Source: Kluyvera sp047971185
GTDB taxonomy: Bacteria > Pseudomonadota > Gammaproteobacteria > Enterobacterales > Enterobacteriaceae
Direction of reading: 5' to 3'
Assembly: GCF_047971185.1 (NCBI RefSeq)
Contig: NZ_JBKDZH010000018.1
Location: 138,126-202,125 of the forward strand
Length of the DNA: 64,000 nt
In this document: one piece after another, positions 50,714 to 59,479 of the stretch
How positions within the stretch are numbered: the stretch's first letter is position 1
How the letters are laid out: every line of letters starts with the position of its first letter
Translations under genes and position numbers: made by a program
The notes under the pieces: model-generated
Databases searched by the model: none
Told to the model about the DNA's origin: nothing
Seen by the model: only the letters and a program-made list of their open reading frames with translations

Positions 50714-51979
50714 GTGAGTAACGAGTCACTGAATCATCGGCGTTTACAGGCGACGCCGCGCGGCGTCGGCGTGATGTGCGGCTTCTATGCGGAGCGCGCG
50801 GAGAACGCCACGCTGTGGGATATTGAAGGCAATGAGTATATCGATTTCGCCGCCGGGATCGCGGTGCTGAACACCGGCCATCGTCACCCGCAGGTGATCG
50901 CCGCCGTCGAGAACCAGCTGCGCGCGTTTACCCATACCGCCTACCAGATTGTCCCTTATGAAAGCTACGTGTCATTAGCAGAACGTATCAATGCCGTAGC
51001 GCCCATTGCTGGAAACGCCAAAACGGCCTTCTTCAGCACCGGGGCTGAAGCGGTGGAAAACGCGGTGAAGATTGCCCGCGCCTACACTAAACGTCCGGGG
51101 CTGATTACCTTCGGCGGCGGCTTCCATGGCCGCACCTTTATGACCATGGCCCTGACCGGCAAAGTGGCCCCGTATAAAATCGGCTTCGGCCCGTTCCCCG
51201 GTTCGGTGTACCACGCGACCTACCCCAATGCGGCGCACGGCGTTACCGTCGACATGGCGCTGAAAAGCCTGAGCCATATTTTCAAAGCCGACATCGCGCC
51301 GGATCAGGTGGCGGCGATTATCATTGAGCCGGTGCAGGGCGAGGGCGGCTTTAACGTTGCGCCGCCCGAGTTTATGCAGGCGCTGCGTACGCTGTGCGAC
51401 ACCCACGGTATTTTGCTGATTGCTGATGAAGTGCAGACCGGCTTTGCCCGTACCGGCAAGCTGTTTGCCATGGAACACCACAGCGTGAAGCCGGATCTGA
51501 TCACCATGGCAAAAAGCCTGGCGGGCGGCTTCCCGCTCTCTGGCGTGGTGGGCCGCGCCGAGGTAATGGATGCCCCGGCCCCCGGTGGCCTTGGCGGTAC
51601 CTACGCCGGTAATCCGCTGGCGATTGCCGCCGCGCACGCGGTGCTGGACGTCATCGAAGAAGAAGCCCTCTGTAACCGCGCCAACCATCTGGGCCAGCAT
51701 CTGATTGAAGTGCTCAATAGCCTGCGCGACAGCTGCCCGGCGATTGCCGACGTGCGCGGCGTCGGCTCGATGGTGGCGGTGGAGTTTGTCGACCCGCAAA
51801 CCCGCGAGCCGTCGCCGGAATTCACCAAATTGGTACAGGAACGCGCGCTGGCGGAAGGGGTGCTACTGCTGAGCTGCGGTGTGTACGGCAACGTGATTCG
51901 CTTCCTTTACCCCCTCACGATTCCTGAGAAACAGTTCCAGCAGGCGCTGGAGGTGATTCGTCGGGCTCTCAGTGAATGA
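50714..51979 (+). CDS. 4-aminobutyrate transaminase-like enzyme (PuuE type)
   Basis: 421 residues, the length of E. coli PuuE, and aligned to it end to end (RRLQATPRGVGVMCGF, STGAEAVENAVKIARA, ADEVQTGFARTGKLFAMEHH, then the PLP Lys in ITMAKSLAGGFPLSG). It is a class III, cytosolic PLP enzyme. PuuE moves the amino group of GABA made in putrescine breakdown; GabT has the same reaction. No putrescine genes are nearby, so the gene may serve another omega-amino acid. E. coli has nothing between rpoH and livJ. A terminator follows at 52002. Confidence 0.88.
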   Translation: MSNESLNHRRLQATPRGVGVMCGFYAERAENATLWDIEGNEYIDFAAGIAVLNTGHRHPQVIAAVENQLRAFTHTAYQIVPYESYVSLAERINAVAPIAGNAKTAFFSTGAEAVENAVKIARAYTKRPGLITFGGGFHGRTFMTMALTGKVAPYKIGFGPFPGSVYHATYPNAAHGVTVDMALKSLSHIFKADIAPDQVAAIIIEPVQGEGGFNVAPPEFMQALRTLCDTHGILLIADEVQTGFARTGKLFAMEHHSVKPDLITMAKSLAGGFPLSGVVGRAEVMDAPAPGGLGGTYAGNPLAIAAAHAVLDVIEEEALCNRANHLGQHLIEVLNSLRDSCPAIADVRGVGSMVAVEFVDPQTREPSPEFTKLVQERALAEGVLLLSCGVYGNVIRFLYPLTIPEKQFQQALEVIRRALSE

Positions 51980-52001
51980 ATTGACTCCCCCTGATCCCCT
52001 A

Positions 52002-52028
52002 AGCCACTCCGATGAGTGGCTTTTTTTG
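52002..52028 (+). terminator. Terminator after the PuuE-like gene
   Basis: AGCCACTC / GAGTGGCT with a 4-nt loop and a T7-8 tract. Confidence 0.93.
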
Positions 52029-52231
52029 TCATTTTTGCGTTACAAATCCGTCAAAATTAACGTGTCAATTCCACAAAAATGGGGTATGTTTTAGCTGAGT
52101 ATGCTGCTAAAGCACAGGCAGCGTCCCTTAATATTAATATCTTATACTTACCATGCGTCTGATATAAGAATAATGTGCTAAACAACAACATCACAACAAT
52201 TGCAATAACCATAATAATGGGGAACCTCAGG

Positions 52232-53335
52232 ATGAAAATGAAGGGCAAAGCGTTACTGGCAGGATGTATTGCACTGGCATTCAGCAATATGGCATTAGCA
52301 GAAAATATTAAAGTTGCTGTCGTTGGCGCGATGTCTGGCCCGGTTGCGCAGTATGGCGATCAGGAGTTCAGCGGTGCGGCGCAAGCGGTGGCCGATATTA
52401 ACGCCAAAGGCGGCATCAAGGGCAACAAGCTGGAAATCGTAAAATATGACGATGCCTGCGACCCGAAACAGGCGGTGGCGGTAGCGAACAAAGTGGTCAA
52501 CGACGGCATTAAGTACGTTATCGGCCACCTGTGCTCCTCTTCCACTCAGCCAGCGTCCGACATCTATGAAGACGAAGGCATTCTGATGATCACCCCGGCT
52601 GCCACCGCGCCGGAGCTGACCGCGCGCGGCTATAAGCTGATTCTGCGTACCACCGGCCTGGACTCTGACCAGGGCCCGACCGCCGCGAAATATATCCTCG
52701 ATAAAGTGAAGCCGCAGCGCATCGCTATCGTCCACGATAAGCAGCAGTACGGCGAAGGTCTGGCGCGTGCGGTGCAGGACGGCCTGAAAAAAGGCGGCGC
52801 CAACGTGGTCTTCTTTGATGGCATCACCGCCGGTGAGAAAGATTTCTCCACCCTGGAGGCGCGTCTGAAGAAAGAGAATATCGACTTCGTTTACTTCGGC
52901 GGCTATCACCCGGAAATGGGGCAGATTCTGCGCCAGGCGCGTGCCGCTGGCCTGAAAACCCAGTTTATGGGGCCGGAAGGGGTAGCGAACGTGTCGCTGT
53001 CTAACATCGCGGGCGAATCGGCGGAAGGCCTGCTGGTGACCAAGCCGAAGAACTATGACCAGGTGCCGGCGAACAAACCGATCGTTGACGCGATCAAGGC
53101 GAAGAAACAGGATCCAAGCGGTGCGTTCGTGTGGACCACCTACGCGGCGCTGCAATCGCTGCAGGCGGGTCTGAACCACTCTGACGATCCGGCTGAGATC
53201 GCTAAATTCCTGAAAGCCAGCAGCGTCGATACCGTAATGGGCCCGCTGACCTGGGATGAGAAAGGCGACCTGAAAGGCTTCGAGTTCGGCGTCTTCAACT
53301 GGCATGCGAACGGTACGGCGACCGACGCGAAGTAA
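52232..53335 (+). CDS. livJ: Leu/Ile/Val(-Thr/Ala)-binding protein LivJ
   Basis: 367 residues from the ATG at 52232 (GGGGAA 7 bp upstream), the E. coli length. The export signal ends MALAE near residue 23, and the two-lobed periplasmic binding domain contains AVVGAMSGPVAQYGDQEF, DDACDPKQAVAVANKVV and GHLCSSSTQPASDIYEDEG. It feeds LivHMGF. It is a separate unit ~0.9 kb upstream of livK, with a 200-bp AT-rich leader; regulation by Lrp and leucine is known in E. coli, but I cannot place sites. Confidence 0.98.
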   Translation: MKMKGKALLAGCIALAFSNMALAENIKVAVVGAMSGPVAQYGDQEFSGAAQAVADINAKGGIKGNKLEIVKYDDACDPKQAVAVANKVVNDGIKYVIGHLCSSSTQPASDIYEDEGILMITPAATAPELTARGYKLILRTTGLDSDQGPTAAKYILDKVKPQRIAIVHDKQQYGEGLARAVQDGLKKGGANVVFFDGITAGEKDFSTLEARLKKENIDFVYFGGYHPEMGQILRQARAAGLKTQFMGPEGVANVSLSNIAGESAEGLLVTKPKNYDQVPANKPIVDAIKAKKQDPSGAFVWTTYAALQSLQAGLNHSDDPAEIAKFLKASSVDTVMGPLTWDEKGDLKGFEFGVFNWHANGTATDAK

Positions 53336-53362
53336 TATTTGACGTTTCCCTGCGTCGCTACG

Positions 53363-53397
53363 CTCGGCCGGGCTACTCTGAATGTAGCCCGGCCGAG
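53363..53397. repeat. REP hairpin between livJ and panM
   Basis: A perfect 14-bp stem CTCGGCCGGGCTAC / GTAGCCCGGCCGAG with a 7-nt loop lies between convergent stops, with further partial REP sequence around it (53347-53420). Confidence 0.85.
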
Positions 53398-53422
53398 GCG
53401 AAGCTGACGCCGGGAACAGGCA

Positions 53423-53806
53423 CTATTCCTTAACCCACCCTTTACCCTGCATCGTAAAGCCCAGCGCTTTGGCAAACGCCGCCATCTCCAGACTCTCTTC
53501 CGCGCCGGATTTGTTCAGCACCCAACGGTTAATCTGTGGGTTATCGCGCATCACCTCTTCCAGCAGATACTGCCCCACGCCACGGCGACGGGTCACCTCA
53601 CGCACGCATAAATCGCGCAGCTCGCCCTGATGCTCATTCAGCGTCACGCGCACAGCGGCCAGCAGGCGCTCATTAAAGCGGGCGGCGTACAGGCGGTGGG
53701 CGTCGTCGAGCGCCGATTCGGCGGGAACCTGGCCGGGCCAGATTTTGCCAAGGCAGATACGGTCCTGGTCGCTAAAGGTCTCTAAACGGATGATGGTCAG
53801 TTTCAT
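53423..53806 (-). CDS. panM: PanD maturation factor PanM (PanZ)
   Basis: 127 residues from the ATG at 53806, as in E. coli. Minimal GNAT fold with MKLTIIRLETFSDQDRI, the acetyl-CoA loop REVTRRRGVGQYLLEEV, and a C-terminal KALGFTMQGKGWVKE. It binds pro-PanD with acetyl-CoA to trigger self-cleavage into active aspartate decarboxylase, and feeds back on beta-alanine/CoA supply. Residues in the latter half differ from E. coli more than those of its neighbours. Confidence 0.94.
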   Translation of the reverse strand: MKLTIIRLETFSDQDRICLGKIWPGQVPAESALDDAHRLYAARFNERLLAAVRVTLNEHQGELRDLCVREVTRRRGVGQYLLEEVMRDNPQINRWVLNKSGAEESLEMAAFAKALGFTMQGKGWVKE

Positions 53807-54250
53807 GGGCGGTTGGCTCAAATCGTGAAAATGGCGGTCAGTGTACTCAATTTATTTCGCCGCAGGCTTTCTCTTTTTTGCTCTGGCAGCCAGGTGATTC
53901 GTTTTTCGATATCTGCACAGGCAGTCTGAAACAGTATGGATCGAAAAATAGACAGAATTTTAACCTAATAACTAGCGTTTTATTCGGCTCTTTGTACCGT
54001 TATTTTATGCTGTGTGGTGGACTTTTTTTTGTTTAACTATGGCAAAAATCAGAATATTATCTTTTCTTAATAGACTGAAAAATAGAGATTTTAGTCTGTT
54101 TTTAGCCAAAAAGCTGCGCTAACCCATTAAAGATAATGGCAAAAATAGCGTTGTATAGTAAAAGCACAGAATGCTTTTTAACCACTGAATTACAAAATAT
54201 ATACACGCCACGACGTGTAAACACGACATCACGAATGGGGATCCCGAAGT
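53807..54250. promoter_or_regulatory. panM-livK intergenic region
   Basis: 444 bp, clearly AT-rich compared with its surroundings, with no supported gene. It must hold the panM promoter and the livK promoter/leader. Near livK there is CACGACGTG, a short dyad, at about 54210. I cannot assign Lrp sites. Confidence 0.5.
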
Positions 54251-55360
54251 ATGAAAAGGAATACAAAAACAGTAATCGCAGGGATGATCGCGCTGGCTAT
54301 GTCTCACGCGGCCATGGCGGACGATATTAAGGTTGCGGTAGTGGGGGCGATGTCCGGCCCGGTCGCGCAGTGGGGCGACATGGAGTTCAACGGCGCGCGC
54401 CAGGCGATTAAAGATATCAACGCCAAAGGCGGTATTAAGGGCGACAAACTGGTGGGCGTTGAGTACGACGACGCCTGCGATCCAAAACAAGCGGTGGCGG
54501 TGGCTAACAAAATCGTCAACGACGGCATTAAATACGTTATCGGCCACCTGTGCTCCTCTTCCACGCAGCCGGCTTCCGACATTTACGAAGACGAAGGCAT
54601 TCTGATGATTTCCCCGGGCGCGACCAACCCGGAGCTGACCCAGCGCGGCTACCAGTACATCATGCGCACCGCGGGCCTGGACTCGTCTCAGGGGCCGACG
54701 GCGGCGAACTACATCCTGAAAACGGTGAAGCCGCAGCGTATCGCCATCATTCATGACAAGCAGCAGTACGGCGAAGGCCTGGCGCGTTCCGTGCAGGACG
54801 GGCTGAAAAAAGGCGGCGCGAATATTGTCTTCTTCGACGGCATCACCGCCGGTGAGAAAGATTTCTCCGCGCTGATTGCCCGTCTGCAAAAAGAAAATAT
54901 CGATTTTGTCTATTACGGCGGCTACTACCCGGAAATGGGTCAGATGCTGCGCCAGGCGCGCGCGGTAGGCCTGAAAACCCAGTTTATGGGGCCGGAAGGG
55001 GTCGGTAACGCCTCGCTGTCCAACATCGCGGGCGACGCGGGCGAGGGCATGCTGGTGACCATGCCAAAACGCTATGACCAGGATCCGGCAAACAGCGCTA
55101 TCGTCGATGCCCTGAAAGCGCAGAAAAAAGATCCGAGCGGCCCGTACGTGTGGATCACCTACGCCGCCGTGCAGTCTCTGGCAACCGCCATGGAACGTAC
55201 CGGCAGCGACGAGCCGCTGGATCTGATCAAAGACTTAAAAGCGAACGGCGCGAAAACCGTGATTGGGCCGCTGTCCTGGGATGAGAAAGGCGATCTGAAA
55301 GGATTCGAGTTCGGCGTCTTCCAGTGGCATGCCGACGGTTCGTCCACCGTGGCGAAGTAA
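54251..55360 (+). CDS. livK: Leucine-specific binding protein LivK
   Basis: 369 residues, as in E. coli. The signal peptide ends AAMADD near residue 23. Paralogue of livJ with the same core blocks, including DDACDPKQAVAVANKI and GHLCSSSTQPASDIYEDEG. It gives the LivHMGF transporter leucine specificity. It is the first gene of livKHMGF, and a hairpin separates it from livH. Confidence 0.98.
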   Translation: MKRNTKTVIAGMIALAMSHAAMADDIKVAVVGAMSGPVAQWGDMEFNGARQAIKDINAKGGIKGDKLVGVEYDDACDPKQAVAVANKIVNDGIKYVIGHLCSSSTQPASDIYEDEGILMISPGATNPELTQRGYQYIMRTAGLDSSQGPTAANYILKTVKPQRIAIIHDKQQYGEGLARSVQDGLKKGGANIVFFDGITAGEKDFSALIARLQKENIDFVYYGGYYPEMGQMLRQARAVGLKTQFMGPEGVGNASLSNIAGDAGEGMLVTMPKRYDQDPANSAIVDALKAQKKDPSGPYVWITYAAVQSLATAMERTGSDEPLDLIKDLKANGAKTVIGPLSWDEKGDLKGFEFGVFQWHADGSSTVAK

Positions 55361-55370
55361 CCTTCATTTC

Positions 55371-55397
55371 CCCCCGGCGGGCGTAGATCCGCGGGGG
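55371..55397 (+). terminator. Hairpin between livK and livH (partial terminator or mRNA stabiliser)
   Basis: CCCCCG-CGG pairs with CCG-CGGGGG (one bulge), and no T-tract follows. It could lower livHMGF expression relative to the binding protein, as is usual in such operons. Confidence 0.55.
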
Positions 55398-55414
55398 TAG
55401 CAAAAGGCTAATTT

Positions 55415-56341
55415 ATGTCAGAGCAGGTTCTCTACTTTGTGCAGCAGATGTTTAACGGCGTTACGCTGGGAAGCACCTATGCACTGATCGCCATCGGTTA
55501 CACCATGGTGTACGGCATTATCGGCATGATCAACTTCGCCCACGGCGAGGTGTACATGATCGGTAGCTATGTCTCCTTTATGATCATCGCCGCGCTGATG
55601 ATGATGGGCATCGACACCAGCTGGCTGCTGGTGGCCGCCGGATTCATCGGCGCGATTGTCATCGCCAGCGCCTACGGCTGGAGCATCGAACGGGTGGCCT
55701 ATCGCCCGGTGCGCAGCTCCAAGCGCCTGATTGCGCTGATCTCCGCCATCGGGATGTCCATTTTCCTGCAAAACTACGTCAGCCTGACCGAAGGCTCGCG
55801 CGACATCGCGTTGCCGAGCCTGTTCAACGGCCAGTGGGTCGTCGGCAGCAGCGAAAACTTCTCCGCCTCTATCACTACCATGCAGTTGGTCATCTGGATT
55901 GTAACCTTTATCGCCATGCTGGCGCTGACACTGTTTATTCGTTACTCGCGAATGGGCCGCGCCTGCCGCGCCTGCGCGGAAGACCTGAAAATGGCCAGCC
56001 TGCTCGGCAGTAACACCGACCGCGTGATCGCCCTGACGTTCGTGATTGGCGCGGCGATGGCGGCGGTAGCGGGCGTGCTGCTCGGCCAGTTCTACGGCGT
56101 GATTAACCCGTACATCGGCTTTATGGCCGGGATGAAGGCCTTCACCGCTGCGGTTCTCGGCGGCATTGGCAGCATTCCTGGCGCGATGATCGGCGGGCTG
56201 ATCCTCGGCATCGCGGAAGCGCTGTCGTCGGCGTATCTGAGCACCGAATATAAAGACGTGGTGTCGTTCGCGCTGCTGATCGTGGTGCTGCTGGTGATGC
56301 CGACCGGTATCCTGGGCCGCCCGGAGGTAGAGAAAGTATGA
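55415..56341 (+). CDS. livH: Branched-chain amino acid ABC permease LivH
   Basis: 308 residues, eight to nine helices, with GSTYALIAIGYTMVYGIIGM at the start and AFTAAVLGGIGSIPGAMIGG in the cytoplasmic coupling region of this permease class. It forms the channel with LivM. It overlaps livM by 4 bp. Confidence 0.97.
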   Translation: MSEQVLYFVQQMFNGVTLGSTYALIAIGYTMVYGIIGMINFAHGEVYMIGSYVSFMIIAALMMMGIDTSWLLVAAGFIGAIVIASAYGWSIERVAYRPVRSSKRLIALISAIGMSIFLQNYVSLTEGSRDIALPSLFNGQWVVGSSENFSASITTMQLVIWIVTFIAMLALTLFIRYSRMGRACRACAEDLKMASLLGSNTDRVIALTFVIGAAMAAVAGVLLGQFYGVINPYIGFMAGMKAFTAAVLGGIGSIPGAMIGGLILGIAEALSSAYLSTEYKDVVSFALLIVVLLVMPTGILGRPEVEKV

Positions 56342-57618
56342 AACCGATGCAATTTGCGATGGCGCTGCTGTCGGCGGCGATGTTCTTCGTGCTGGCGGGC
56401 GTGTTTATGGGCGTCCAGCTGCAGCTCGACGGCACTAAACTGGTGGTGGGCAGCGCGGCGGATATCCGCTGGCAGTGGATTTTTATCGGCACCGCGGTGG
56501 TCTTTTTCTTCCAGCTGCTGCGCCCGCTGTTTCAGAAAGGGCTGAAGAGCGTCTCCGGGCCGAAGTTTATTCTGCCGGCGATTGACGGCTCGACGGTCAA
56601 ACAAAAGTTGTTCCTGATTGCGCTGCTGGTGATTGCCGTGGCGTGGCCGTTTATGGTGTCGCGCGGGACGGTGGACATCGCCACCCTGACCATGATCTAC
56701 ATTATTCTCGGTCTGGGTCTGAACGTCGTCGTCGGGCTTTCCGGCCTGCTGGTGCTGGGCTACGGCGGCTTCTACGCCATCGGTGCGTACACTTTTGCGC
56801 TGCTGAACCACTATTACGGCCTCGGCTTCTGGACCTGCCTGCCGCTGGCGGGGCTGGTCTCTGCCGCCGCCGGTTTCCTGCTCGGCTTCCCGGTTCTGCG
56901 CCTGCGCGGCGACTATCTGGCGATTGTGACCTTAGGTTTCGGCGAAATTGTCCGTATCCTGCTGCTCAACAATACCGAAATCACCGGCGGTCCGAACGGC
57001 ATCAGCCAGATCCCGAAACCGACCTTGTTCGGCCTGGAGTTCAGCCGCAGCGCGCGCGAAGGGGGCTGGGATACCTTCAGCAACTTCTTTAACGTCAAGT
57101 ACGACCCCTCTGACCGCGTGATCTTCCTCTACCTGGTGGCGCTGCTGCTGGTGGTGCTGAGCCTGTTCGTGATTAACCGCCTGCTGCGTATGCCGCTGGG
57201 CCGCGCGTGGGAAGCGCTGCGTGAAGATGAAATCGCCTGCCGCTCGCTGGGCCTGAGCCCGACGCGCATCAAGCTGACCGCCTTCACCATCAGCGCCGCG
57301 TTCGCCGGTTTTGCCGGGACGCTGTTCGCCGCGCGCCAGGGCTTTGTTAGCCCGGAATCGTTCACCTTCGCCGAGTCGGCCTTTGTGCTGGCGATTGTGG
57401 TGCTGGGCGGGATGGGCTCGCAGTTCGCGGTGATCCTGGCCGCCGTTCTGCTGGTGGTCTCCCGCGAGCTGATGCGTGACTTTAACGAATACAGCATGTT
57501 GATGCTCGGCGGCCTGATGGTACTGATGATGATCTGGCGTCCGCAGGGCCTTCTGCCGATGACCCGTCCCCAGCTGAAACTGAAAAACGGGCAAGCGAAA
57601 GAAGGAGAGCAGGCATGA
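56338..57618 (+). CDS. livM: Branched-chain amino acid ABC permease LivM
   Basis: 426 residues (E. coli 425). It has the extra N-terminal ~100 residues found in enterobacterial LivM, then the family core (LNVVVGLSGLLVLGYGGFYA, WEALREDEIACRSLGL, VVLGGMGSQFAVILAA). It overlaps livG by 4 bp. Confidence 0.97.
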   Translation: MKPMQFAMALLSAAMFFVLAGVFMGVQLQLDGTKLVVGSAADIRWQWIFIGTAVVFFFQLLRPLFQKGLKSVSGPKFILPAIDGSTVKQKLFLIALLVIAVAWPFMVSRGTVDIATLTMIYIILGLGLNVVVGLSGLLVLGYGGFYAIGAYTFALLNHYYGLGFWTCLPLAGLVSAAAGFLLGFPVLRLRGDYLAIVTLGFGEIVRILLLNNTEITGGPNGISQIPKPTLFGLEFSRSAREGGWDTFSNFFNVKYDPSDRVIFLYLVALLLVVLSLFVINRLLRMPLGRAWEALREDEIACRSLGLSPTRIKLTAFTISAAFAGFAGTLFAARQGFVSPESFTFAESAFVLAIVVLGGMGSQFAVILAAVLLVVSRELMRDFNEYSMLMLGGLMVLMMIWRPQGLLPMTRPQLKLKNGQAKEGEQA

Positions 57619-58382
57619 GTCAGCCATTATTATCCGTTAACGGCCTGATGATGCGTTTTGGCGGCCTGCTGGCGGTCAACAACGTGGCGCTGGAGCTGCA
57701 TCCTCAGGAGATCGTCTCCCTGATTGGCCCAAACGGCGCGGGGAAAACCACGGTCTTTAACTGCCTGACCGGTTTCTATAAACCGACCGGCGGCACCATC
57801 AAGCTGCGCGACCAGCACCTCGAAGGGCTGCCGGGCCAGCAGATTGCCCGCATGGGCGTGGTGCGTACCTTCCAGCACGTGCGGCTGTTCCGTGAAATGA
57901 CGGTGATTGAAAACCTGCTGGTAGCACAGCATCAGCAGCTGAAAACCGGCGTCTTTTCCGGGCTGCTGAAAACGCCTTCGTTCCGCCGCGCGCAGAGTGA
58001 AGCGCTGGATCGCGCCGCCACCTGGCTTGAGCGTATCGGCCTGCTGGAGCACGCCAACCGTCAGGCCAGTAACCTGGCCTACGGCGACCAGCGTCGTCTG
58101 GAGATCGCCCGCTGCATGGTGACCCAGCCGGAAATTCTGATGCTTGACGAACCGGCAGCCGGCCTCAACCCGAAAGAGACCAAAGAGCTGGATGAGCTGA
58201 TTGCCGAGCTGCGTAACCATCACAACACCACCATTTTGCTGATTGAGCATGATATGAAGCTGGTGATGGGTATTTCCGACCGTATCTACGTGGTGAACCA
58301 GGGCACGCCGTTGGCTAACGGCACGCCGGAAGAGATCCGCAACAACCCGGATGTGATCCGCGCGTATCTGGGTGAGGCATAA
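57615..58382 (+). CDS. livG: Branched-chain amino acid ABC ATPase LivG
   Basis: 255 residues. Walker A GPNGAGKTTVFN, signature LAYGDQRRLEIARC (the LivG variant of LSGGQ), Walker B ILMLDEPAAGLN, H-loop LIEHDM. It works with LivF as the ATPase pair. Confidence 0.98.
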   Translation: MSQPLLSVNGLMMRFGGLLAVNNVALELHPQEIVSLIGPNGAGKTTVFNCLTGFYKPTGGTIKLRDQHLEGLPGQQIARMGVVRTFQHVRLFREMTVIENLLVAQHQQLKTGVFSGLLKTPSFRRAQSEALDRAATWLERIGLLEHANRQASNLAYGDQRRLEIARCMVTQPEILMLDEPAAGLNPKETKELDELIAELRNHHNTTILLIEHDMKLVMGISDRIYVVNQGTPLANGTPEEIRNNPDVIRAYLGEA

Positions 58383-58383
58383 T

Positions 58384-59097
58384 ATGGATAAAGTGATGTT
58401 ATCGTTCGACAAAGTCAGCGCCCACTACGGCAAGATTCAGGCGCTGCACGAGGTCAGTCTGCATATTAACCAGGGGGAAATCGTCACCCTTATCGGCGCG
58501 AACGGCGCGGGGAAAACCACCCTGCTCGGCACGCTGTGCGGCGACCCGCGCGCTACCAGCGGGCGGATTGTCTTTGATGATAAGGACATTACCGACTGGC
58601 AGACGGCGAAAATCATGCGCGAAGCGGTGGCGATCGTCCCGGAAGGGCGTCGGGTGTTCTCGCGCATGACGGTGGAAGAGAACCTGGCGATGGGCGGTTT
58701 CTTTGCCGAGCGCGACCAGTTCCAGGAACGCATCAAGTGGGTGTACGAACTGTTCCCGCGTCTGCACGAGCGTCGTATCCAGCGCGCGGGCACCATGTCC
58801 GGCGGCGAACAGCAGATGCTGGCGATTGGCCGCGCGCTGATGAGCCAGCCGCGCCTGCTGCTGCTGGATGAACCGTCGCTCGGTCTGGCGCCGATCATCA
58901 TCCAGCAGATCTTCGAAACCATCGAGCAGTTGCGCGAACAGGGCATGACTATCTTCCTCGTCGAGCAGAACGCCAACCAGGCGCTGAAGCTCGCCGACCG
59001 CGGCTACGTGCTGGAAAACGGCCACGTGGTGCTGGAAGACTCCGGTGATGCGCTGTTAGCAAACGAAGCGGTGCGCAGCGCGTACCTCGGCGGTTAA
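58384..59097 (+). CDS. livF: Branched-chain amino acid ABC ATPase LivF
   Basis: 237 residues from the ATG at 58384, the E. coli length. Walker A GANGAGKTTLLG, signature MSGGEQQMLAIGRA, Walker B LLLLDEPSLGLAP, then FLVEQNANQAL. Last gene of livKHMGF; a REP copy begins 6 bp after its stop and a terminator follows at 59186. Confidence 0.98.
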   Translation: MDKVMLSFDKVSAHYGKIQALHEVSLHINQGEIVTLIGANGAGKTTLLGTLCGDPRATSGRIVFDDKDITDWQTAKIMREAVAIVPEGRRVFSRMTVEENLAMGGFFAERDQFQERIKWVYELFPRLHERRIQRAGTMSGGEQQMLAIGRALMSQPRLLLLDEPSLGLAPIIIQQIFETIEQLREQGMTIFLVEQNANQALKLADRGYVLENGHVVLEDSGDALLANEAVRSAYLGG

Positions 59098-59103
59098 CAC
59101 GGC

Positions 59104-59141
59104 CCCGGCGGCGCTGCGCTTGGCCGGGCTACGTTTGTGCG
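59104..59141. repeat. REP copy 1 flanking phd-doc (38-bp direct repeat)
   Basis: A 38-bp sequence starting CCCGGCGGCGCTGCGC and ending TACGTTTGTGCG, repeated identically at 59851-59888. It starts 6 bp after the livF stop. Confidence 0.93.
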
Positions 59142-59185
59142 TGTTGGAGTAGACGAAACTCTGCGAGAACGCCGCATAATTCATT

Positions 59186-59210
59186 AAAAGAGCCCTATGG
59201 CTCTTTTTTT
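59186..59210 (+). terminator. liv operon terminator
   Basis: AAAAGAGCC / GGCTCTTTT with loop CTAT and a T-tract. Confidence 0.93.
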
Positions 59211-59220
59211 GTACATATTT

Positions 59221-59243
59221 GTTGTACAATAAACATGTACAAC
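59221..59243 (+). promoter_or_regulatory. Palindromic operator of the phd-doc module
   Basis: GTTGTACA and TGTACAAC form a perfect 8-bp dyad with 7 bp between, 14 bp before the phd ATG; another TTGTACA lies at 59209-59215. Phd-type antitoxins bind such sites to repress their own operon. Confidence 0.75.
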
Positions 59244-59257
59244 TCGGGAGGTGTTTT

Positions 59258-59479
59258 ATGCGTACGGTTAACTATAGCGAGGCGCGGCAAAATCTGGCCG
59301 AAGTCCTGGAAAGCGCGGTGACTGGCGGCCCTGTCACCATCACGCGTCGTGGGCATAAGCCCGCCGTGATCATCAGCGCCGAAGAGTTTGAGCGTTATCA
59401 GACGGCGCGGATGGATGATGAGTTTGCCTCCATTATGGCGGTTCATGGTAATGAACTCAGGGAGCTGGCGGATAAATGA
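59258..59479 (+). CDS. Phd/YefM-family antitoxin
   Basis: 73 residues from the ATG at 59258 (GGGAGG upstream). The N-terminal DNA-binding domain has MRTVNYSEARQNLAEVLESA and VTITRRGHKPAVIISAEEFE; the C-terminal ~25 residues are acidic and should be the disordered toxin-binding tail. It overlaps the toxin gene by 4 bp, the usual TA layout, and probably represses the operon through the palindrome upstream. Confidence 0.92.
   Translation: MRTVNYSEARQNLAEVLESAVTGGPVTITRRGHKPAVIISAEEFERYQTARMDDEFASIMAVHGNELRELADK

Noticed and set aside
54136..54330. A 64-codon frame overlapping the livK start
   Set aside because: It enters livK in another frame and has no ribosome site; the livK start is well supported.
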